Positions 1 to 6,123 of a DNA stretch of 6,123 nucleotides are shown piece by piece. The position numbers and the translations under genes are program-made. Numbering within the stretch: position 1 is the first letter of the stretch; every line of letters begins with the position of its first letter. Source of the stretch: Betaproteobacteria bacterium (lineage in GTDB: Bacteria > Pseudomonadota > Gammaproteobacteria > Burkholderiales > Burkholderiaceae); contig JAGWXN010000201.1 in the NCBI GenBank assembly GCA_018969885.1, positions 1 through 6,123 on the forward strand, read 5' to 3'. Below the pieces are notes generated by a model. It was not told where the DNA came from, made no database searches, and saw only the letters and a list, made by a program, of their open reading frames with translations.

Positions 1-938
1 ACCGCCAGCGTCGCAAGAACCAACCCACCCCCGGCCTCAACCGCCACCACCTGGACAGGGCTCATGCCACGGGCAAGAAGCAGGTGGTGGAGGTGGTCGC
101 GACCCGGCGATGTCGCCCCCTGCCCCCTCAAAAGCCTCGCAGCGATGACGCTCAGCCCATCGGCCAACGGCACAAAACAGGCCCACACCACCACCGCGGG
201 CGGGGCACCGCCCTGAGCTGGCGGCAGCGAACAAAGCTTCAGAGCGGTGATTGCGATGAGAAAACCGATACCGAGACTGCCGGCATCGCCCATGAAGATC
301 CGGGCAGGCCGCCCCGACCAGCCGCGCAGATTGAACATCAGGAACGCCACGAGACAGGCGCCCAGCACTCCCGCGAGCTCGATGACATGAGCGTTACCCG
401 ACAGCCAGGCAACCCCGCCCAAAACCAGCAAGGCGACCAGGCAAAGCGACCCAGCCAACCCGTCGACACCATCGCTCATGTTGATCGCATTCATCACACT
501 GACGATTGCAAACACCGAAAAGGGAAGTGCGACCCATCCAAGGTCGGGCGCCCAACCAGGAATGATTTCGCCCAACGCCCGCAGACTGACCTCGCTACCG
601 ACCACGACGGCGGCGGAAATGAACGCCTGAAAAAGAAATTTCGGGCCCGCCCTCAGATGGGCACGATCATCGATCGCACCGAGTACGAAAAACAGAAAAA
701 CCCCACCCATCCACGCTGTCGCGGGACGAACCGCCGGAATAAGGAGCCAGGCAGCAAATAATCCAACCGCCATCGCCAGACCACCCACGACCGGCGTGGA
801 AGCCTCGTGTTGTTTGCGGCCCCCGGGATGATCGAGAAGGCCAAGCCACGGCGCGATTCGTGTGAGGATACCGACGCTGGCAATGGTGACAAGGAAGGCA
901 AGCGTTAACGCTAGAGCGAGCGTCAAAATGGGTGGCAT
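1..938 (-). CDS. WecA/MraY-family undecaprenyl-phosphate HexNAc-1-phosphate transferase, C-terminus cut by window edge
   Basis: An integral inner-membrane enzyme that should transfer a HexNAc-1-phosphate from a UDP-sugar to undecaprenyl phosphate, the first step of a lipid-linked polysaccharide (O-antigen, exopolysaccharide or similar). I translated the reverse strand by hand. It stays open for 312 codons from ATG 936-938 to the window edge; the family is usually about 350 residues, so a few tens are missing. Family motifs appear in order: LLDHPGGRKQH at 34-44, GAIDDR with D90 and D91, NAINMSDGVDG at 150-160 with D156 and D159, FMGDAGS at 215-221, and the cytoplasmic DHLHHLL at 281-287. Between them are many hydrophobic segments. 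From memory, the essential aspartates of E. coli WecA carry the same numbers (90, 91, 156, 159), which supports this start. No clear Shine-Dalgarno precedes the ATG. The DHLHH loop favours the WecA branch over MraY. The exact sugar (GlcNAc or another HexNAc) cannot be told. Confidence 0.93.
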   Translation of the reverse strand, partial: MPPILTLALALTLAFLVTIASVGILTRIAPWLGLLDHPGGRKQHEASTPVVGGLAMAVGLFAAWLLIPAVRPATAWMGGVFLFFVLGAIDDRAHLRAGPKFLFQAFISAAVVVGSEVSLRALGEIIPGWAPDLGWVALPFSVFAIVSVMNAINMSDGVDGLAGSLCLVALLVLGGVAWLSGNAHVIELAGVLGACLVAFLMFNLRGWSGRPARIFMGDAGSLGIGFLIAITALKLCSLPPAQGGAPPAVVVWACFVPLADGLSVIAARLLRGQGATSPGRDHLHHLLLARGMSPVQVVAVEAGGGLVLATLA

Positions 939-1050
939 TTCAAAAAGACCAGGATAAAGAGGCTTGGGAGCGACGGTAGAACCGGTGTGTAACGCCAGAG
1001 CCCGCACTAGCTGGCAATCTTACAGTGAACAGCGTCGAATCTCTGGATAA

Positions 1051-1094
1051 CCGACTGAGAAATAGCGCACATTTTTTCCGCCAAATTCAGTCGG
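1051..1094. repeat. 8-base perfect inverted repeat with 28-base spacer
   Basis: CCGACTGA at 1051-1058 is the exact reverse complement of TCAGTCGG at 1087-1094. The 28-base spacer contains the T6 run. The arm centres are 36 bases apart, a little over three helical turns, which would place two half-sites on nearly the same DNA face. It could be a regulator binding site or an RNA stem. It is not a normal intrinsic terminator, because no U run follows it on the minus-strand transcript. Confidence 0.4.
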
Positions 1095-1111
1095 CGCACC
1101 AGAGCGGTGCG
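1095..1111. other. Small GC-rich hairpin after the TolC-type gene
   Basis: CGCACC at 1095-1100 pairs with GGTGCG at 1106-1111 around a 5-base loop, AGAGC. It begins 12 bases past the stop codon of the TolC-type gene on the minus strand. It could slow polymerase or protect the 3' end of the secretion mRNA. It lacks the U run expected of an intrinsic terminator. It directly abuts the right arm of the inverted repeat at 1051-1094. Confidence 0.35.
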
Positions 1112-1122
1112 GCGCATGCGGA

Positions 1123-2622
1123 TTACTGCGCAAACCCAAAATGCGAGTCGATCCTCGAAGCGATGTAAAGCACCCGATAGCTGCCAAACACCTGCTGGGC
1201 GTAGGCGTCGATCAGGTCGCGCCCGGCTGCCTGCAGCACCTCCTGCGCGTTAAGCAGATCGAGGAGCGTTCCCCGACGAAAAGCGAACTGCTCGCGGACC
1301 GCCCGGAGCGACGCAGCAGCCAACTCTGCGGCCTCGATTCGGGCGAGCAGCAGTTGATCGGACGCGCTTGCTTCGGCAAGCACCTGTGCAGCAAAGCGCT
1401 CGAAGGAGAGCACGGCCGCCTGGTAGTCATGCTCGGCCTGCTGCAATCGCGACAAGGCCTGCGTCTCACGAGCCTGCGCCGCGCCGCCGGTGTAGAACTC
1501 ATATCGGAAATTGAACAAAGCGGTGCGGTCATTTCCCGGGAACCCGTCGCCGATCTGATCTCGCCGCGTAAATGTGCTCTCGAAATTCAGCTGTGGGAGC
1601 GCCCGAGCCGCCACGGCTTTTAACTCAGATTGCGTCGCTTCCCTTCCCGCCTGGGCCGCCCGGACGGTGGCGAACACCGGCGCAAGAGCGGATGCGCCCC
1701 CAATCTCCGGCACCTCCACCGCTGCGAGCAGGTCCGTTGTACCGGCCGGCTCAGCCCCGAATATTTCGCGGTAACCCGCTCGCGCTGCTGCCACCCGAGT
1801 TCTGGCTGCCACCACCCCGGCCAGCGCGTCCGCGACCCGCGCCTGCGCCCGAAGCACGTCGCTGCGAGACCCGCCACCCAGCTCATAGCGCTCCCTCACA
1901 TACTGGGCAATCGCGACTCGCGCAGCCTGGTTTTCCAGCGCCAATCCCTCTTGCAGATGCGCCGACTCGAACTCGATCGCAACCTGTATGGCCCTCAGTG
2001 CCAGTTCAGCGCGACGCGCCTCAGCGCGCGCGGCAGCAATACGCTCTCGGGCTTCGGCCGACACCACGAACGCCTCCGCTGCCCCAAAGTCGAATACCAA
2101 CTGCCGCAGCACCAGGCCCCACCCCGCACTCGTGTACCGCCGCTCAGGAACACCAAACAACCGGTTCTGGTCGAATGAGCGCCACCCGCCATCGGTCTGA
2201 CCTGTGACCTGGGGGCGAAGGGCCGCACGGGATTCTTCGGTCGCGCCACGAGCCCCTTCCCTGGCCGCCACGGCGGTCTGAAATTCGGGATGGCGGCTCA
2301 CCGCCTCGCGCACACGATCACGAAACTGACGGTCCACAAGGGGCGATAGCGCGATCCGACGATCTGACCGCAATGCATCGAGAAACCCGATCTGGGACTC
2401 GCCCAAGGCAGGAACCTGCTCGGGAGGCGGTGCGACGGCGGTCGGCATCGGGGAACCTCCCCCACCGGTTACGGGCACAGTCTGCGAGAACGCAGCGGAC
2501 GACGTGAGCAGCAACGCGATGAATAATCGCCCAGCGGTGATTGAACGCGCTCTGCGGCTCGTCGAGCCCAAGGCATGCACCCGCCTGGGCGACTGGCCCT
2601 GCCTAGCGCTCACGGAACGCAT
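1123..2622 (-). CDS. TolC-type outer-membrane channel of a type I secretion system
   Basis: The outer-membrane part of the secretion machine: a trimeric barrel and periplasmic helical tunnel that docks on the HlyD-type adaptor. From ATG 2620-2622 it has 499 residues, typical for the family. The N-terminus has a basic stretch (SRRARSITAGR, 22-32), a hydrophobic core (LFIALLLTSSAAF, 33-45) and a likely signal-peptidase site near AFS/QT. A Pro/Gly-rich linker follows at about 48-72. Two outer-membrane efflux repeats follow, about 100-290 and 310-490. Hallmarks are the alanine-rich helices, YELGGGSRSDVLRAQARVADA-type sequence at 246-266 and RRGTLLDLLNAQEVL at 449-463. The frame stays open up to an ATG at 2796, but that extension lies inside the adaptor gene and has no signal-peptide character, so I rejected it. 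GTG starts at 2613 and 2580 are also possible. With ATG 2622 the gene overlaps the adaptor gene by 20 bases, suggesting translational coupling. Confidence 0.93.
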   Translation of the reverse strand: MRSVSARQGQSPRRVHALGSTSRRARSITAGRLFIALLLTSSAAFSQTVPVTGGGGSPMPTAVAPPPEQVPALGESQIGFLDALRSDRRIALSPLVDRQFRDRVREAVSRHPEFQTAVAAREGARGATEESRAALRPQVTGQTDGGWRSFDQNRLFGVPERRYTSAGWGLVLRQLVFDFGAAEAFVVSAEARERIAAARAEARRAELALRAIQVAIEFESAHLQEGLALENQAARVAIAQYVRERYELGGGSRSDVLRAQARVADALAGVVAARTRVAAARAGYREIFGAEPAGTTDLLAAVEVPEIGGASALAPVFATVRAAQAGREATQSELKAVAARALPQLNFESTFTRRDQIGDGFPGNDRTALFNFRYEFYTGGAAQARETQALSRLQQAEHDYQAAVLSFERFAAQVLAEASASDQLLLARIEAAELAAASLRAVREQFAFRRGTLLDLLNAQEVLQAAGRDLIDAYAQQVFGSYRVLYIASRIDSHFGFAQ

Positions 2623-3922
2623 TCTCTCTAACGGCGACCACCGGCTTGGACAGATACTGCAGCACCGTCTTGGACCCCGTGATGATGTCGATCTGCGCCT
2701 GCATACCGGGGAGCACCGGCAGTTCCTTGTCTCCTGCCTGGAGCACAGGCGACAGCGTTTCGATACGGGCCACGTAAAAACTTTCGCCGCGTTCATTGGT
2801 CACCACGTCTGGGCTGACCTGCGTCACCGTGCCAACCATGGCACCGAAAATCGAAAAGTCATAGGCTGAGATTTTGAGGCGTGCGGTTTGCCCGACCTTC
2901 ACAAACCCGATGTCCTGGGGCAGGATCATTGCCTCGAAAACCAGCTGATCATCAATCGGCACCACTTCGGCAACCGGCTCACCCGACCGCACTACGCCCC
3001 CTATCGTGGAGATCAGCAGACGGTTGAGAATTCCGTTCACAGGCGATCTGAGCTCCGTTCTTCCCACCCGATCGGCGAGTGCCGGCATGACCTCCTCGAG
3101 CGAGCGCAGTTCAGCGGTGACCTGGTTCAGATCCGCCTGCGCCTGGGTGCGGATCTGCCGGAGCGTTGCATCCTTCCGCGCAACCACTTCGGCGAGCGCA
3201 GCCTCCAGCCTGACGATGGCCGAGCGCGCGGAGTCAAGCCTGCCCTCGGCATCGGCCATCATCCGGTCTAGCCGGACCAGTTCGATCTGCGGCTCAAGCC
3301 CTCTGGCCACCAGCTGCGCAAGAATGCGTCGCTCCTCCCGAGCGAGTGCCAGGGTACGTTCGGCAGTCTGAATGACGATACGGGTTTCTTCGATTTCCCG
3401 GCTGCGCTGCTCGCGTTGGGAATCGAGTACCCGGATCTGTGCATCGCGCTCCTCGGCACGAGCGCGCCATGCTGCGCGTTCAATGCTCACAAACTCGCGC
3501 GCATCGCGTTCAAGTTCAGCACCAAACGAGGGCACAGTTTCCGTCAACTCGGCCCGCAGCCTCGCCACCCGCGCGAGCAACGCGAAGCGCTGCTGCCTGC
3601 GCGACTGGTAATCGCCGTCGGCCTGAATCGAACTGAGGGACACCAGCGCTACCCCATCAGCCACCTTCTGCCCCTGCTTGACATGAATCGCCTGCACAAC
3701 ACCGCCTTCCAGGCTCTGGATCACCTGGATTCGCCCGGATGGAATCACCCGGCCTTGCGCGCGGGTGACGGTGTCAACGTGAAAGGTGGCCGCCCAAACG
3801 AAAAAAGCGACAACCGTCAGCACAATGGCGTAGAGCAGCCAGCTTGCACTGCGCTTGAGGTCGTGCTCACGCAAGGTTGCAGCGATCGTTTCACCGCGGG
3901 GTCGCGAGGCGTTGGCGGTCAC
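2603..3922 (-). CDS. HlyD-family periplasmic adaptor (membrane fusion protein) of a type I secretion system
   Basis: This protein links the inner-membrane ABC exporter to the TolC-type channel. It has 439 residues, the usual length. A short cytoplasmic N-terminus is followed by one membrane helix (WLLYAIVLTVVAFFVWAA, 28-45). The first half of the lipoyl-like domain is at about 55-95 (GRVIPSGRIQVIQSLEGG, VKQGQKV). A long charged coiled-coil hairpin runs about 104-280. The second lipoyl half is at 286-322 (LRSPVNGILNRL, GGVVRSGEPVAEVVP). A beta-barrel region ends in PGMQAQIDIITGSKTVLQYL at 405-424, a strong HlyD-family signature. The start is GTG 3920-3922, right after the exporter's TGA and an ACC codon; a TTG at 3872-3874 is the only early alternative. 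The domain order and operon position match the LapC-type adaptors of adhesin exporters, though the symbol cannot be assigned from sequence alone. Confidence 0.95.
   Translation of the reverse strand: MTANASRPRGETIAATLREHDLKRSASWLLYAIVLTVVAFFVWAATFHVDTVTRAQGRVIPSGRIQVIQSLEGGVVQAIHVKQGQKVADGVALVSLSSIQADGDYQSRRQQRFALLARVARLRAELTETVPSFGAELERDAREFVSIERAAWRARAEERDAQIRVLDSQREQRSREIEETRIVIQTAERTLALAREERRILAQLVARGLEPQIELVRLDRMMADAEGRLDSARSAIVRLEAALAEVVARKDATLRQIRTQAQADLNQVTAELRSLEEVMPALADRVGRTELRSPVNGILNRLLISTIGGVVRSGEPVAEVVPIDDQLVFEAMILPQDIGFVKVGQTARLKISAYDFSIFGAMVGTVTQVSPDVVTNERGESFYVARIETLSPVLQAGDKELPVLPGMQAQIDIITGSKTVLQYLSKPVVAVRENAFRER
2623..2629 (-). promoter_or_regulatory. Possible ribosome binding site deciding the TolC-type start
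   Basis: The minus strand reads AGAGAGA here, inside the end of the adaptor gene. It touches ATG 2620-2622 directly, which is too close for normal Shine-Dalgarno spacing, but lies 9 bases before GTG 2611-2613, which is a workable distance. If this is the true site, the protein starts three codons later, at the GTG. Either choice keeps the signal peptide. The match to the consensus is weak. Confidence 0.3.
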
Positions 3923-3925
3923 GGT

Positions 3926-6123
3926 TCAACCCGCTTTGGTGGACGAACTACCCGACCCCAGGCCTGCAAGCCCCGGCCCGGAAGGCTCAGCCGCGACGGA
4001 ACGCCCCGCTGCCTGACCGGTTGCCGGCGCAGACGGCACCACCACCTGGAGCGCACCGCCTCCAGCGGACTGGGCACTGAACGGCCGAGCCGACAGTGCG
4101 CCACGGAGGGCTGCAGTGGCCGGGGGCGAAGCAGTGGCCTTCTGTGAAGGAACCGCAGTCGAGGGGGCATCACCGCCCGCTCGCCCCGGCGGGGTATCCG
4201 GACCTGAAGGACCTGAAGGACCTCGTTGACCCGTCGCAGGCGCCGCAGCGCCCCCGGAAGCCGGCCCACTGCCCGCGCCCAGCACCTTGTCGCGAGGACC
4301 ATCGGCCACGACTTTCCCCTGGTCAAGCACGATCACGCGGTCGACCAGTTCGAGCAGGGTAGCCTTATGCGTGATGACCACGAGCGTTGAGGTGCCGATA
4401 ACAGGCTTTAACCGCTCGATGAGTTGCCGCTCCGCATTGATGTCCATTGCACTAGTGGGCTCGTCCAGCAGCAGGATAGGGGGCCGACCAACCAGCGCCC
4501 GCGCAATCGTGATCGCCTGACGCTGCCCGCCAGATAGCCCCTCGCCTCGCTCACCCAGCCGGAGGTTGTAGCCTTCCGGATGGGTACTGATGAAATCATG
4601 TACGCCCGCGATATGAGCGACCTCGACGATTCGTTCGTCGGCAGGGTAATGCGCACCGAGCGCGATGTTCTGTCGCACCGTGCCCGTCATCAGCCAGATT
4701 TCCTGCATGACCGCGCCAATGTTGCGACGGAGATCGGACGGATCGAGCTGACGAACATCCGCACCGCCCACCAGCACAGCCCCCGCACTGGGCGCATAGA
4801 GTCCGAGCAGCAGCTTCGCAAGCGTGGTTTTGCCGGACCCCACGCGCCCCACAATGGCCACCCGCTCGCCTGCGTTGATTTTCAGACTGACGCCGTTAAG
4901 GCCCCCCGCCTGCTGCTGCGGATAGGAGAAGGACACACCGCGCAACTCAACCGTGCCATCGAGGGATTCACGCGGCATCAACTGCCGCGAGGGTTGATGC
5001 TCGCGGGGCTCGTTCATCAGCTTGGCCAGCGCCTTGTAGCTGGCGTAAGACTGATTGGCCCGCGTAAGCAACTGGGCCAGCTGCGCGAGGGGGGCAATTG
5101 CGCGCCCTGCGAGTATGGAACAGGCGATGATTGCCCCCATTCCGATTTGTCCCTTGGCCACCAGAAACACGCCCATCGAGACAATGGCTACCTGCGAGAC
5201 CTGTGAAACAAAGTTTGCGAAGTTGCCCGCAAACTGCGCCAGAAAGCGGGTTTTGAGCCCCACCCGCGCCTGATGGGCGATCGCACGCTGCCAGCGGCCG
5301 CGCATCACCGGGCCAGCACCGAGCGCCTTGATGGTTTCTAGCCCCGCAATCGATTCCACCAGCACAGAATGCTTGGTCTGCCCGTCTTCATAGCCAGTCT
5401 GCACCAGCCGCCGCATGGCCGGCTGCAGCGCAACCCCAACCAGCAGCATGGCGGGGATAAGAATGAGCGGCACATACACCATGGGCCCGCCGATCGCCCA
5501 AATCACCGCGACGAACAGCAGCGCGAACGGTATATCGATCACTGTGGTGAGTGTGGCCGAGGTGAGGAACTCTCGGACGGATTCAAACTCCTTCATGACA
5601 TTCGCCAGCGACCCGGTTGAGCCTCGCCGCGCGCGCATCTCGAGATCGAGCACATGGTCGAACAGCGCATCAGCGATTGCCATATCCGCTCGCGAGCCTG
5701 CGACATCAAGGAAATAGCCGCGCAGGCTGCGAATGATGAAATCACTGACAAACACAATACTGATACCCGCCATCAGAGCGATGAGGGAATCGATCGCGTT
5801 ATTAGGTAGCACCCGGTCATAGACGATCATCGTGAAGATCGACGAGGCGAGCGCAAACACGTTGGTGAGGAGCGCAGCGAGTCCCACCTGAATGTAGAGC
5901 GGCTTAGCCGTGGACAGCGGCCCCCAGAACCAGTGCCCAAACCGACCGCGCGGTGCATTCACCTGGTCGGAGGGTACGCGAAGCGGGGGGCTTACCGCCA
6001 CGAATGTGCCCGACAGCCTCTGATCGATCAGGTCAGGATCGGGATCTGCCTTGAATTCGCTCCCATTGGATCCGGGATCGAAAAGCGACAAGCCGCCATC
6101 GTGTCCGCGAGAAAGGACCGCGG
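3926..6123 (-). CDS. Type I secretion ABC exporter (permease-ATPase), LapB/LssB-like; N-terminus cut by window edge
   Basis: The inner-membrane motor that uses ATP to push an unfolded protein through the adaptor and outer channel. The frame is open to the window end. A TTG at 6089-6091 can serve as a nominal start (residue 1, 721 residues), but 11 more in-frame codons precede it without a stop, and residues 1-40 look like the end of a C39-peptidase-like domain, so the true start lies outside. HWFWG at 53-57 precedes the membrane domain. About six helices follow, near 67-88, 103-120, 184-200, 203-222, 296-313 and 316-333. The ATPase domain has Walker A GRVGSGKTT (415-423), Q-loop Q463, signature LSGGQRQ (519-525), Walker B ILLLDEP (539-545), D-loop SAMD (547-550) and switch H575, so it should be active. 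HWFWG and the overall layout resemble adhesin exporters whose peptidase-like domain is inactive; whether the catalytic Cys is absent here cannot be seen. From about residue 606 there is an atypical Gly/Pro/Ala/Ser-rich tail. The gene is first in the visible operon. Confidence 0.95.
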   Translation of the reverse strand, partial: AVLSRGHDGGLSLFDPGSNGSEFKADPDPDLIDQRLSGTFVAVSPPLRVPSDQVNAPRGRFGHWFWGPLSTAKPLYIQVGLAALLTNVFALASSIFTMIVYDRVLPNNAIDSLIALMAGISIVFVSDFIIRSLRGYFLDVAGSRADMAIADALFDHVLDLEMRARRGSTGSLANVMKEFESVREFLTSATLTTVIDIPFALLFVAVIWAIGGPMVYVPLILIPAMLLVGVALQPAMRRLVQTGYEDGQTKHSVLVESIAGLETIKALGAGPVMRGRWQRAIAHQARVGLKTRFLAQFAGNFANFVSQVSQVAIVSMGVFLVAKGQIGMGAIIACSILAGRAIAPLAQLAQLLTRANQSYASYKALAKLMNEPREHQPSRQLMPRESLDGTVELRGVSFSYPQQQAGGLNGVSLKINAGERVAIVGRVGSGKTTLAKLLLGLYAPSAGAVLVGGADVRQLDPSDLRRNIGAVMQEIWLMTGTVRQNIALGAHYPADERIVEVAHIAGVHDFISTHPEGYNLRLGERGEGLSGGQRQAITIARALVGRPPILLLDEPTSAMDINAERQLIERLKPVIGTSTLVVITHKATLLELVDRVIVLDQGKVVADGPRDKVLGAGSGPASGGAAAPATGQRGPSGPSGPDTPPGRAGGDAPSTAVPSQKATASPPATAALRGALSARPFSAQSAGGGALQVVVPSAPATGQAAGRSVAAEPSGPGLAGLGSGSSSTKAG
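4200..4223. repeat. Short 9-base tandem repeat in the exporter's C-terminal tail
   Basis: Plus-strand unit GGACCTGAA occurs at 4200-4208 and 4209-4217, followed by a partial GGACCT at 4218-4223. On the coding strand it encodes the GPSGPSGP run (residues 624-631). The period is a multiple of three, so gain or loss of a unit keeps the frame. Slipped-strand copying could change the tail length between strains. Confidence 0.7.

Larger units (their letters stand above)
939..1122. other. Intergenic gap between the TolC-type gene and the WecA-like gene
   Basis: This is the only real gap in the window, 184 bases long; the three secretion genes are otherwise packed or overlapping. It is locally richer in A and T than its surroundings, with a run of six T at 1072-1077. 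It holds an 8-base inverted repeat and an adjacent hairpin, listed separately. On the minus strand, TAAGAT at 1022-1017 could be a weak -10 element, but no matching -35 lies 16-18 bases upstream. The length leaves room for a promoter or an untranslated leader for the WecA-like gene. No open frame here looks like a gene. Confidence 0.6.

Noticed and set aside
84..761. A 225-codon plus-strand open frame
   Set aside because: It is exactly antisense to the WecA-like gene, whose motifs are unmistakable. Its translation is hydrophilic, has no recognisable domain, and is what the complement of a membrane-protein gene tends to give.
1017..1022. Possible sigma-70 -10 box TAAGAT on the minus strand
   Set aside because: It matches four of six consensus bases, but no acceptable -35 sits at the right distance, so it is not listed as a promoter.
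1071..1082. RfaH ops-like element (GGCGG...) before the polysaccharide gene
   Set aside because: Only the first GGCGG matches; the following AAAAAAT departs from the conserved part of the element.
1064..1084. Sigma-54-like promoter (TGGC...TGTGC) on the minus strand
   Set aside because: The spacing between the GG and GC elements is two bases longer than the -24/-12 consensus allows, and the -12 element is a poor match.
2623..2796. N-terminal extension of the TolC-type protein to ATG 2796
   Set aside because: It lies wholly inside the adaptor's conserved C-terminal coding region in another frame, is rich in Arg and Cys, and would bury the signal peptide about 90 residues into the protein.
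3416..4147. A 243-codon plus-strand open frame spanning the exporter-adaptor junction
   Set aside because: It is antisense to two well-supported genes, has no recognisable domain, and its composition is that of a GC-rich shadow frame.
3919..4326. A 135-codon minus-strand frame overlapping the exporter's tail, considered as evidence of a frameshift
   Set aside because: Its product is Arg-rich with no family features. The exporter frame continues open to a stop placed neatly before the adaptor start, so a frameshift is not needed.

Overview
This window comes from a GC-rich Gram-negative bacterium, most likely a proteobacterium. The evidence is a three-part type I secretion system with an outer-membrane TolC-type channel, together with a polyprenyl-phosphate sugar transferase. 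The lineage cannot be fixed further from the sequence alone. All four supported genes lie on the minus strand, so they read from high to low coordinates. The plus strand carries only antisense shadow frames.

Layout in order of transcription. (1) 6123 to 3926: an inner-membrane ABC exporter (permease plus ATPase) of the LapB/LssB type. It is cut by the right window edge, so its N-terminal peptidase-like domain is mostly missing. It also carries an unusual low-complexity C-terminal tail of about 115 residues. (2) 3922 to 2603: a HlyD-type periplasmic adaptor, starting with GTG only one codon after the exporter's stop and in the same frame. (3) 2622 to 1123: a TolC-type outer-membrane factor with a signal peptide, overlapping the end of the adaptor gene. 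(4) 1122 to 939: a 184-base gap with an inverted repeat and a small hairpin but no convincing promoter or terminator. (5) 938 to 1: a WecA/MraY-family HexNAc-1-phosphate transferase, cut at its C-terminus by the left window edge.

Genes 1 to 3 are packed as one operon and together make a complete type I secretion channel from cytoplasm to outside. The family resemblance of the exporter suggests a large adhesin-type substrate, but no substrate gene lies in the window. The fourth gene would start synthesis of a lipid-linked polysaccharide. Its position next to the secretion operon hints at a surface or biofilm-matrix locus, but whether it shares a transcript or a function with the operon is unproven.

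I found no RNA genes, mobile elements, CRISPR arrays or phage features. I see no strong evidence for a wholly new system. The most notable points are the exporter's C-terminal tail, its misleading internal TTG start, and the structured gap before the glycosyltransferase gene.
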